DNA of 6,987 nucleotides from an uncultured Rhodospirillaceae bacterium. GTDB taxonomy: Bacteria; Pseudomonadota; Alphaproteobacteria; Rhodospirillales; UBA2165. The notes beneath the pieces were generated by a model, which saw only the letters and a list, made by a program, of their open reading frames with translations, ran no database searches and was not told where the DNA came from. Positions 1 to 5,014 of this stretch are shown one piece after another (within the stretch, counting starts at the first letter, position 1; each line of letters begins with the position of its first letter). Where the stretch lies: NCBI GenBank assembly GCA_913054205.1, contig CAJXJM010000133.1, positions 1-6,987 of the forward strand, in the 5' to 3' direction. The position numbers were made by a program, and so were the translations under genes.

Positions 1-1425
1 GGAAAACCGGCCGTCGGTGATCAGCGCCACTTTTTCGCCCATGCCCTGGCCATAGATAATCGCTGTTATACCAAGCATCTCGCGCATACCCGGACCGCCT
101 TTGGGGCCTTCATTACGAACAACAATTACCGAGCCTTCTTGGTAAGACCGATCTTGAATGACTGCCATGCAGTCCTCTTCACATTCGAACACCAATGCAG
201 GACCTTCGTGGATAAGGGATTTCAGCCCAGCAACTTTTAATAAGGCGCCATCGGGACAGAGATTACCTTTGAGCACCACCACACCGCCTGTTTCAGAAAA
301 CGCTTCCTCCCGGGTCAAAAATACCTGGCCATCGGGATCAGGTGCATCCGTCAACGCATCGGCCAGTATTGACCCATCAACTGTCAGACAATCGCCATGT
401 AGATAGCCACCCTTGAGCATTTCCTTTAGCAACACCGGCACACCACCAACTTCATAGACGTCTTTAGCATGATACAAGCCGCCCGGTTTTAAATTGGCAA
501 TTAGCGGCGTGCGGTCAAATACTTCGGCAACGTCATCAAGGGTAAACCTAATGCCGGCTTCATGTGCAATCGCCGGGATATGAAGCCCAGCATTGGTGGA
601 GCCACCTGTCGCCGCAACAACGGCACTCGCATTTTCTAAAGATTTTCGGGTGATCAAATCACGCGGCAGCGGTCCATCACCAAGCACACCGCGCATAACA
701 ATCTCGCCGGCCTTTTTCGCAACGTCAAAGCGTTCTTCATAAATCCCTGGGATCATCGAAGAGCCAAGCGGTGCCAGGCCAAGAACTTCTGAGACCATGC
801 CCATGGTATTGGCGGTAAATTGCCCGGGGCACGCGCCGATGGTTGGCATACAAACACGCTCTAATTCATCCAGCTCCTCCAACGTCATTTCATTGGCCAT
901 GACGGCGCCGACACCTTCATAAGAATCCACAATACTGACGTCTTTACCGCGCCAAGTACCCGGCAGCGCTGAGCCGCCATAAATGAACACGGAGGGTACG
1001 TTGCAGCGCACCATGCCCATCATGATTCCTGGCAGATTTTTATCGCAGCCGCCAAATCCGACTATGCCGTCATAGGCATGACCCCGGACGACCAGCTCGA
1101 CACTATCGGCAATGACCTCCCGCGATATCAGCGAGAACTTCATACCTTGATGGTTCATCGATAAACCGTCAGAGACAGAAATCGTGGTGAACTCTCGAGG
1201 TGTACCGCCAGCAGCTCGCACGCCTTCTTTGGCAGCCTTGGCTTGCGGCGCTAAATTCATCACACAGGGCGTGGTTTCCCCCGAAGTACTCACAACGCCG
1301 ATAAAAGGCTTCGCAATGTCTTCATCATTCAATCCCATACCGCGTAAAAAGGCGCGGTGCGGCGTGCGATCTAAGCCATCTGTCGTGACACGTGAATGAA
1401 GGGGTTTGGGTTTACTGTCAGTCAT
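1..1425 (-). CDS. ilvD: Dihydroxy-acid dehydratase (partial, C-terminus cut by window edge)
   Basis: IlvD dehydrates 2,3-dihydroxy-3-methylbutanoate (and the isoleucine-pathway analogue) to the 2-keto acid, the third shared step of valine/isoleucine synthesis, in the cytoplasm. Translating the minus strand from ATG at 1425 gives 475 uninterrupted residues. These include GGCDKNLPG around residue 127, GACPGQFTANT around residue 199 and TDGRFS as the last visible residues, all IlvD/Edd signatures. Cys54 (in ETTPC), Cys127 and Cys199 are spaced 73 and 72 residues apart, as in the three-cysteine [2Fe-2S] dehydratases of plants, cyanobacteria and mycobacteria; the E. coli-type enzyme lacks the first cysteine. 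The family is usually about 560-615 residues, so roughly 90 or more are missing off the left edge. The start is preceded by AAGAAG about 7 bases upstream. The gene is divergent from the phosphatase gene at 1529. IlvD is preferred over Edd or a sugar-acid dehydratase because of the ETTPC and GACPGQFTANT wording. Confidence 0.96.
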   Translation of the reverse strand, partial: MTDSKPKPLHSRVTTDGLDRTPHRAFLRGMGLNDEDIAKPFIGVVSTSGETTPCVMNLAPQAKAAKEGVRAAGGTPREFTTISVSDGLSMNHQGMKFSLISREVIADSVELVVRGHAYDGIVGFGGCDKNLPGIMMGMVRCNVPSVFIYGGSALPGTWRGKDVSIVDSYEGVGAVMANEMTLEELDELERVCMPTIGACPGQFTANTMGMVSEVLGLAPLGSSMIPGIYEERFDVAKKAGEIVMRGVLGDGPLPRDLITRKSLENASAVVAATGGSTNAGLHIPAIAHEAGIRFTLDDVAEVFDRTPLIANLKPGGLYHAKDVYEVGGVPVLLKEMLKGGYLHGDCLTVDGSILADALTDAPDPDGQVFLTREEAFSETGGVVVLKGNLCPDGALLKVAGLKSLIHEGPALVFECEEDCMAVIQDRSYQEGSVIVVRNEGPKGGPGMREMLGITAIIYGQGMGEKVALITDGRFS

Positions 1426-1460
1426 TAATTGCTTCTTAAATTTTATCCATCATAGTCTAG

Positions 1461-1511
1461 AGAACATCGGCAAAAGCCCCTATTGTCAAGCAACTGCCGC
1501 ACTCAGCTAAA
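1461..1511. promoter_or_regulatory. Candidate divergent promoters with overlapping -35 boxes
   Basis: In the 103-bp gap between two divergent genes, the minus strand carries a perfect TTGACA (1489-1484) 17 bases from TGTTCT (1466-1461), pointing to ilvD. The plus strand carries TTGTCA (1483-1488) 17 bases from GCTAAA (1506-1511), pointing to the phosphatase gene. The two -35 boxes overlap in the same bases. Each -10 box matches the consensus at only 3 of 6 positions, so this is a weak, pattern-based call. I see no leader peptide or attenuator hairpin ahead of ilvD. Confidence 0.3.
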
Positions 1512-1528
1512 GAAAGCCAAACTTATCA

Positions 1529-2203
1529 ATGTCACCCGATAATTATCAATCAAATGTCACCGAAGACAATGTCTGGTCCCAAGTTATTACAGATATTGCA
1601 TCAACTTCAGACAAAGCCGCTCTTTTCCTGGATAGAGATGGCGCAATTGTCGAAGAAGTAAATTACCTTCACCGCGCGGAAGATATTTCGTTCATTCCCG
1701 GCGCAATTGAAGTTATCCGCAAATCAAATGAACTGGGTATTCCGGTCATTATTGTGACCAATCAAGCTGGTATTGGCCGCCAATATTATAATTGGTCGCA
1801 TTTCATCGATGTTCAGAAGCGGCTCCAAACCGAAATATTTGACGCCGGCGGTCATATTGATGCGGTTTTTGCCTGCCCCCATCACATTGATGCACGCGCA
1901 CCCTTCGATGATGACGATCACCCTTGGCGAAAGCCCAATCCGGGAATGCTGCTTGCTGCCGCTGACCTTATGGATATTGACCTGAAGGGCTCTTGGATTG
2001 CCGGAGATCGTGCTGGCGACTTGCGGGCAGGTCTAAATGCAGGCTGCGCCGGCGGCATTCATTTGCAGACGGGACGTGGTATCCGAGAAATCGAGCGTGA
2101 TTCCTCATTGGCGCTCGCATCAACAGAATTCCAAGTTAAATCTCTGGGCTCAATCGCTGACATGCTCAGTGAGCTGCCTTTGTTCAAGGCGCGGCTGCAT
2201 TAG
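1529..2203 (+). CDS. HAD-IIIA phosphatase, GmhB-like (heptose 1,7-bisphosphate phosphatase family)
   Basis: This 224-residue cytoplasmic protein has the full set of HAD motifs: motif I DRDG at 35-38 (nucleophile Asp35, acid/base Asp37), motif II TNQAG at 77-81, the motif III lysine in WRKPNPGM (Lys135), and motif IV GDRAGD at 159-164 (Asp160, Asp164). Order and spacing follow GmhB, which removes a phosphate from D-glycero-D-manno-heptose 1,7-bisphosphate during synthesis of the LPS core heptose; the phosphatase half of HisB is the closest relative. It differs from E. coli GmhB in two visible ways. The zinc loop keeps CPHH (116-119), but the second CxC is replaced by DHPW just before RKP. It also has about 28 extra N-terminal residues. 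The substrate is therefore uncertain: a heptose or another sugar phosphate is likely. The ATG at 1529 has only a weak purine-rich sequence (AAAGAAAG) upstream. No sugar-nucleotide or LPS genes are next to it. Confidence 0.82.
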   Translation: MSPDNYQSNVTEDNVWSQVITDIASTSDKAALFLDRDGAIVEEVNYLHRAEDISFIPGAIEVIRKSNELGIPVIIVTNQAGIGRQYYNWSHFIDVQKRLQTEIFDAGGHIDAVFACPHHIDARAPFDDDDHPWRKPNPGMLLAAADLMDIDLKGSWIAGDRAGDLRAGLNAGCAGGIHLQTGRGIREIERDSSLALASTEFQVKSLGSIADMLSELPLFKARLH

Positions 2204-2388
2204 ATAACGCCATCATTTTTGAAAACGCAAATATCCAAAATCTGTAAAAAACACTGCATCCACAAAGTCTGTTTACTCTATACGGAAATCAGTTGTTTAC
2301 CGTACCCCCAAAAAGATCCGCTCTTACCCCGAAAGCAGACATTATGAGCAAAACGCAAAAGAGTCTGCTTCTGACCCTAAGCGGACAT
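2204..2388. other. Intergenic stretch between convergent genes, holding two repeat copies
   Basis: These 185 bases separate the phosphatase gene from the convergent orphan gene. The first 110 are AT-rich and show no clear terminator hairpin or reading frame. The rest holds two copies of a short imperfect inverted repeat, listed separately. Confidence 0.6.
2315..2343 (+). repeat. Short dispersed repeat, copy 1
   Basis: Bases read GATCCGCTCTTACCCCGAAAG followed by CAGACATT. Together with the copies at 2362-2389 and 2879-2906 this fits a shared pattern of G(A/T)CYGCTT, a short ACCC-containing centre, AAGCRGACAT. The outer 8-base arms are imperfectly inverted; this copy is the most degenerate, with 5 of 8 arm positions complementary. 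Confidence 0.6.
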
Positions 2389-2389
2389 C
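2362..2389 (+). repeat. Short dispersed repeat, copy 2, abutting a stop codon
   Basis: The arms GTCTGCTT (2363-2370) and AAGCGGAC (2379-2386) are complementary at 7 of 8 positions around an 8-base centre. The copy touches the TAG stop of the orphan minus-strand gene (2391-2389). It has the same orientation as the copies at 2315 and 2879. As a hairpin it could act as a 3' end or mRNA-stabilising structure for that gene, which is inference. Confidence 0.65.
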
Positions 2390-2817
2390 TATGTTTTGCT
2401 GAAACTAGATTCGTTAATCTTGTACTTACCTTGAAGGCCGAGCCATAGCTTGGCTGTCTCAACGTCTCTATAGACCTTGCGTTCAACAATATTCGGCGAC
2501 AATCGAGTGCTAAGAATCATTTGGTGAAATTTTGCAAAGTCTTTACCGTCAGCAACAACCCATGCCATTTTGAAATCTGTTTGACCTACAAAGAGATCCT
2601 GGTTGACGCCACTATTTGAATCAGTGAAAAATTTATAATTCCATTCGCTTGGCAACTTTGACCGAGAGGTATCAAATAACATATTCATTCCCGGATCGAA
2701 ATCTTGATCGTCCAATATCTTTTGGATTACTTCCTGTGTACCAAACAAAGGTATTTTTCCAATACTTCGGATGAATACACAATTGACGTTTGAATCGATG
2801 TAATACGAGAATGGCAT
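2389..2817 (-). CDS. Hypothetical protein, 142 aa, possible STAS/SpoIIAA-like fold
   Basis: I do not recognise this gene with confidence. The 142-residue product begins MPFSYYID and has no signal peptide, membrane segment or cysteine cluster. It alternates predicted strands and helices and ends with VYRDVETAKLWLGL, the sort of C-terminal helix seen in short alphaproteobacterial STAS/SpoIIAA-like proteins; that assignment is tentative. The frame stays open upstream to an ATG at 2916, but those 33 extra residues would translate straight through a copy of the intergenic repeat (2879-2906), so the start at 2817 is preferred. A GGAGAGG lies rather far (about 20 bases) upstream of it, so initiation is not well supported. 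The gene is clearly AT-richer than ilvD: hand counts give 20/60 and 21/60 G+C at 2581-2640 and 2701-2760, against 37/60 at 961-1020. Flanking repeats and composition suggest acquired or accessory DNA. Confidence 0.6.
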   Translation of the reverse strand: MPFSYYIDSNVNCVFIRSIGKIPLFGTQEVIQKILDDQDFDPGMNMLFDTSRSKLPSEWNYKFFTDSNSGVNQDLFVGQTDFKMAWVVADGKDFAKFHQMILSTRLSPNIVERKVYRDVETAKLWLGLQGKYKINESSFSKT

Positions 2818-2878
2818 ACTCAAGTATTTGACAATTTGCCTCTCCAAAATCAAGCAGGTATTTGGCGATCGATTATGC

Positions 2879-2906
2879 GACTGCTTTACACCCGAAAGCG
2901 GACATT
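2879..2906 (+). repeat. Short dispersed repeat, copy 3, upstream of the orphan gene
   Basis: Bases read GACTGCTTTACACCCGAAAG followed by CGGACATT. The right-hand half, CCCGAAAGC(A/G)GACATT, is nearly identical to copy 1, and the arms match copy 2. With copy 2 it brackets the gene at 2389-2817, in direct orientation about 490 bases apart. Confidence 0.65.
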
Positions 2907-2971
2907 CTGCGCCCATACTGAAATCACTAAATTTCCGTTTGCGACTCTAATTTTAGTGTACATGAAATAAA

Positions 2972-3065
2972 TCGTCATCCTTGCCCCCGAGCCGAGATCC
3001 AGGAACTTACAAATTGTCTGGTGTGGATATAAACTGGACCCCGCATCAAGTGCGGGGTGACGACG
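2972..3065. repeat. Alphaproteobacterial palindromic intergenic element
   Basis: The element starts near CGTCATCC and ends GGGGTGACGA, nearly inverted ends. It contains GAGATCCAGGA and, towards the right, CTGGACCCCGCA-TCAAG-TGCGGGGTGACG. The inner hairpin has a perfect 7-bp stem, CCCCGCA (3039-3045) with TGCGGGG (3051-3057), and a TCAAG loop. From memory, elements with these ends (TGGACCCCG.ATCAAG..CGGGGTGACG) are dispersed in many alphaproteobacterial genomes. It lies 10 bases downstream of the stop of the minus-strand MarR gene, so it may also fold in that transcript's 3' end. Confidence 0.7.
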
Positions 3066-3075
3066 TTGGAGAGAC

Positions 3076-3531
3076 CTAGCTTGGCCCGTAGTGGATGTAG
3101 TCGCCCCACACGCGCTCAAGGCGTTTAAGTGTGCGCTGGACCTGTTCGACTTCTTCGACTGTCAGTCCCTCCTCCGTGAGTGACTTGGCATTGCGCTGCT
3201 CTAGGTCTTTAATCTGGGCGCAAATTTCTTTAAATTTCTCTGTCAGCTTGATCCGCACGGAACGTTTATCGTGTTCGGCGCGCTGTTGTTCGATGTAGCC
3301 GCCTTCAACAAGTTTCTTCATATTATAAGAGACGTTTGATCCTTGATAATAGCCGCGCTCGATTAAATCTCGAATAACGATTTCCTCGTCACCGATATTC
3401 GTCAGCAGCATTGCTTGCACAGCCGTCAGGTCGCGATGCCCCAACCGATTGAGTTCAGCGCGGACAACATCCAAAAATCTGCGGTGCAGCCGTTCGATGG
3501 TTTTGGCTAAATCTATATAGGCGTTTTCCAC
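3076..3531 (-). CDS. MarR-family winged-helix regulator, LdtR-like
   Basis: This 151-residue protein is a MarR-type dimeric DNA-binding regulator. An N-terminal dimerisation helix carries ERLHRRFLDVVRAELNRLG (about residues 13-31). It is followed by DLTAVQAMLL and the winged helix-turn-helix: recognition region GYYQGSNVSYNMKKLVEGGY (about 60-79) and wing RAEHDKRSVRIKLT (about 84-97). A C-terminal helix returns to the dimer interface. The ERLHRR, GYYxGSNVSYNxKKLVE and DKRSVRIKLT phrases match, from memory, the alphaproteobacterial LdtR group, which controls an L,D-transpeptidase and envelope stress tolerance in Liberibacter and rhizobia. The target here is unknown. The start is GTG at 3531: an in-frame stop lies upstream with no other start codon between. 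The preceding AAGAG is a weak ribosome site. The gene is divergent from the broken TPR lipoprotein gene across a 102-bp AT-rich gap, where self-binding would be expected for this family. Confidence 0.88.
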   Translation of the reverse strand: MENAYIDLAKTIERLHRRFLDVVRAELNRLGHRDLTAVQAMLLTNIGDEEIVIRDLIERGYYQGSNVSYNMKKLVEGGYIEQQRAEHDKRSVRIKLTEKFKEICAQIKDLEQRNAKSLTEEGLTVEEVEQVQRTLKRLERVWGDYIHYGPS

Positions 3532-3633
3532 GATTACTCTTATAACTTTCTGTTAAAATCAGCTATATTAATCAATTAGATAAGTAACAATTGCAATGTC
3601 TATTTTCAAAATGCGTCTGAGAAGAACGAATAT
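3532..3633. promoter_or_regulatory. AT-rich divergent promoter/operator region
   Basis: This 102-bp AT-rich gap between the divergent MarR regulator and the TPR gene is where a promoter pair and a MarR self-operator would sit. Visible dyads are small: ATTGCAAT (3590-3597, perfect 8-bp palindrome) and the TAAT/ATTA symmetry around ATTAATCAATTA (3568-3579). No convincing -35/-10 pair can be assigned, and the operator is inferred from family habit. Confidence 0.35.
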
Positions 3634-3993
3634 ATGTTTTATAAAATAAAATCAGCCCCACTGTCTGTAATCGCCATCACAGCCGTATTTCTATCGGCGT
3701 GTAGTGGCATGATTCCGACAAAGGAAGAGCGCAAGAAAGAAAAAAAACTTGCGAGTTATGAGCAAATTCTACGCATTGCCCGGGCAACCGAAAAAGGCAA
3801 CGATCTAACCACCGCTAAAAACATGTACGGTCGCGCCAATCGTATGCGACCAGAAGCTCTGGAGCCATTGGATGGCATCGGGCGAATCTCAAACGCAATT
3901 GGACATTTCAACGATGCCAGCCAAGCTTATAACCGCATGGCGACGCGCTCTCCGAATGATGGGGCGGTGGCCGCGGCTATGGCAAATCATTGA
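3634..3993 (+). CDS. N-terminal fragment of the TadD-like lipoprotein (119 aa)
   Basis: This is the part of the broken gene that could still be translated from its own signals: GAGAAG (3619-3624) lies 9 bases ahead of ATG 3634. The product would be exported and lipidated at Cys23 (SACSGM), followed by a Lys/Glu-rich stretch and about one and a half TPR units. It ends abruptly in an out-of-frame AMANH tail. A stable function is doubtful, since most of the TPR superhelix is lost. Confidence 0.5.
   Translation: MFYKIKSAPLSVIAITAVFLSACSGMIPTKEERKKEKKLASYEQILRIARATEKGNDLTTAKNMYGRANRMRPEALEPLDGIGRISNAIGHFNDASQAYNRMATRSPNDGAVAAAMANH
3970..3980 (+). other. Frameshift point in the TadD-like gene
   Basis: Upstream codons read GGG GCG GTG GCC GCG (GAVAA). 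Downstream, TAT GGC AAA TCA TTG ATT GGT ATG (YGKSLIGM) is the family-like frame. One base appears to be missing in GCGGC/TAT. There is no slippery heptamer such as A AAA AAG at the junction, so programmed shifting is unlikely. Confidence 0.65.
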
Positions 3994-4385
3994 TTGGTAT
4001 GGGCCGCGCTGATTTGGCGGTACCGCAATACGAAGCGGCTTTGCAGATCAACCCAAAAGATTTCGACGCCTATAATGGCTTGGGCGTCGCACTGAATGTA
4101 ACGGGTCAGCACAAAAAAGCTGAAAATCGATATCTTGATGGCCTGGAACTTGCGCCAGACCAACTTCCTTTGCGAAATAATTTGGCGCTTTCATTGGCGC
4201 TCGGCGGCAACACCCAAGAAGCGATTGGCATTCTCAAGCAAATCGTCGCCGACCCAGCGGCCAGGCCTCGTCACAGGTTAAACCTTGCTTTAGTCTATGG
4301 CCTTGCCGGTCAGTTGGAACAGGCCGCGGCAATTGCCAAGCGTGATTTAAAACCCTCACAGATCAAAAATAATCTCGCCTATTAA
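3990..4385 (+). CDS. C-terminal TPR fragment of the TadD-like gene
   Basis: This second open frame can begin at TTG 3990 or ATG 3999 and encodes about 130 residues of three or so TPR units with no signal sequence. The TTG overlaps the TGA of the upstream fragment (TTGA), so reinitiation is conceivable. There is no Shine-Dalgarno sequence, and the homologous frame runs upstream to TAT 3978, so it is better read as part of a pseudogene. Confidence 0.4.
   Translation: MIGMGRADLAVPQYEAALQINPKDFDAYNGLGVALNVTGQHKKAENRYLDGLELAPDQLPLRNNLALSLALGGNTQEAIGILKQIVADPAARPRHRLNLALVYGLAGQLEQAAAIAKRDLKPSQIKNNLAY
4383..4385 (+). other. Nonsense codon interrupting the TadD-like C-terminus
   Basis: TAT-TAA-GAA-GAA occurs where TadD homologues read Tyr-Tyr-Glu (NNLAYYE). 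A single change from TAC or TAT to TAA would cut off the last 23 residues, which are still readable in frame to 4457. Confidence 0.55.
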
Positions 4386-4457
4386 GAAGAACTCCGGAAA
4401 CTTTCGAGCACGGAACAAGCCGCCCGCATATTTGGAATAAAATCGAGTGAGAAATGA

Positions 4458-4615
4458 CAAAGTCTGGAAGTCTTATTGGTACCGAAAATATAACGAACAA
4501 ACCAGAATTTGGCGGAACGCCTTGTTAAAACTTCCCACCCAGGTAGCCCATGCAATAGCGCACAAAAATGCAGAAAGATTGTGGTAACGAGCTCCCCCTC
4601 ACTTAAGGAATTAAT
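4458..4615 (+). other. Intergenic region upstream of the rhodanese operon
   Basis: About 158 bases without a plausible gene. They must hold the promoter of the downstream operon, but I cannot assign convincing -35/-10 boxes. A good Shine-Dalgarno, AAGGA (4605-4609), lies 6 bases ahead of ATG 4616 and fixes that start. Confidence 0.5.
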
Positions 4616-5011
4616 ATGATTACAAAAGGTGTTAAAGAACTCATCGCCGAAGCAGAAGCAGAAATAGAAACCCTCAGCATTGAAGATGCACAAGCGGCCA
4701 AAGACGATCCTGATATCCAGTTCGTTGACCTCCGCGATATCAGGGAACTTTGGCGCGAAGGTGCCATTCCAGGCGCGCTGCACGTGCCGCGCGGCATGCT
4801 CGAGTTTTGGGTTGATCCGGAAAGCATGTACCACAAGGACGTCTTTGCCTCCGGCAAAAAATTCGTTTTCTTTTGTGCGCTTGGGCACCGCTCCGCGCTT
4901 GCCACTTATGCCGCTCAAAATATGGGGCTAAAGCCCGTGGCCCACATTGCAGGCGGGTATACGGCTTGGAAAGAATCCGGTGCGCCGACCGAAGACAAAG
5001 AACGAAAATAG
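4616..5011 (+). CDS. Single-domain rhodanese-like sulfurtransferase
   Basis: This is a 131-residue cytoplasmic rhodanese-domain protein. Rhodaneses carry a persulfide on an active-site cysteine and pass sulfur to acceptors such as cyanide, thiols or partner proteins. Visible elements are the FVDLRD strand and turn (36-41), the REGAIPGALHVPRG helix-loop typical of the fold (47-60), the active-site loop CALGHRS with Cys87 and Arg92, and the closing IAGGYTAWKESGAP (111-124). The six-residue loop starting with Cys is the sulfurtransferase form, not the longer Cdc25-like loop. The first 20 or so residues form an extra Glu-rich helix. There is no signal peptide. The strong AAGGA ribosome site sets the start. 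It is first in a tight operon with a HupE/UreJ-like membrane protein (3-base gap) and an exported hydrolase. Its physiological acceptor cannot be read from the sequence. Confidence 0.92.
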   Translation: MITKGVKELIAEAEAEIETLSIEDAQAAKDDPDIQFVDLRDIRELWREGAIPGALHVPRGMLEFWVDPESMYHKDVFASGKKFVFFCALGHRSALATYAAQNMGLKPVAHIAGGYTAWKESGAPTEDKERK

Positions 5012-5014
5012 AAA

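Larger units (their letters stand above)
3634..4457 (+). pseudogene. TadD-like TPR lipoprotein gene, frameshifted and with premature stop
   Basis: Read as one unit, this encodes a TPR lipoprotein of about 270 residues resembling TadD, the Flp pilus assembly lipoprotein. Frame 1 (3634-3993) gives a lipoprotein signal with lipobox LSAC (Cys23), a charged linker and the first TPRs (YEQILRIARATEKGNDLTTAKNMYGRA; HFNDASQAYNRM). At about 3970-3978 the similarity moves to another frame that reads YGKSLIGMGRADLAVPQYEA and continues through more TPRs (ALQINPKDFDAYNGLGVALN; LALVYGLAGQLEQAA). A one-base loss near GCGGCTAT explains the switch. That second frame then meets TAA at 4383, where the family has NLAYYE; beyond it the same frame reads EELRKLSSTEQAARIFGIK to TGA at 4455-4457, which looks like the family's natural tail. 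Two lesions argue for real decay rather than one sequencing error. No other tad genes are near, so it is an orphan. Confidence 0.75.

Noticed and set aside
158..1399. Plus-strand open frames at 158-406 and 1184-1399
   Set aside because: They lie antisense inside ilvD, whose minus-strand frame is continuous and full of family motifs; their translations are low-complexity and unlike any protein.
2315..2906. Repeats as integron attC sites or a CRISPR array
   Set aside because: There is no GTTRRRY core, integrase, evenly spaced spacers or cas gene; only three degenerate copies at irregular distances.
2818..2916. Longer start (ATG 2916) for the orphan minus-strand gene
   Set aside because: The extra 33 residues would be translated from the intergenic repeat at 2879-2906, so the start at 2817 is more credible.
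2886..3119. 77-aa minus-strand frame across the palindromic element
   Set aside because: It translates the dispersed repeat and overlaps the end of the MarR gene in another frame.
3611..3649. 12-codon leader peptide overlapping the TPR gene start
   Set aside because: It has no own ribosome site and no regulatory residue pattern; it is probably chance.
3970..3993. Programmed ribosomal frameshift in the TadD-like gene
   Set aside because: No slippery heptamer or downstream pseudoknot is visible, and a second lesion occurs later in the gene.
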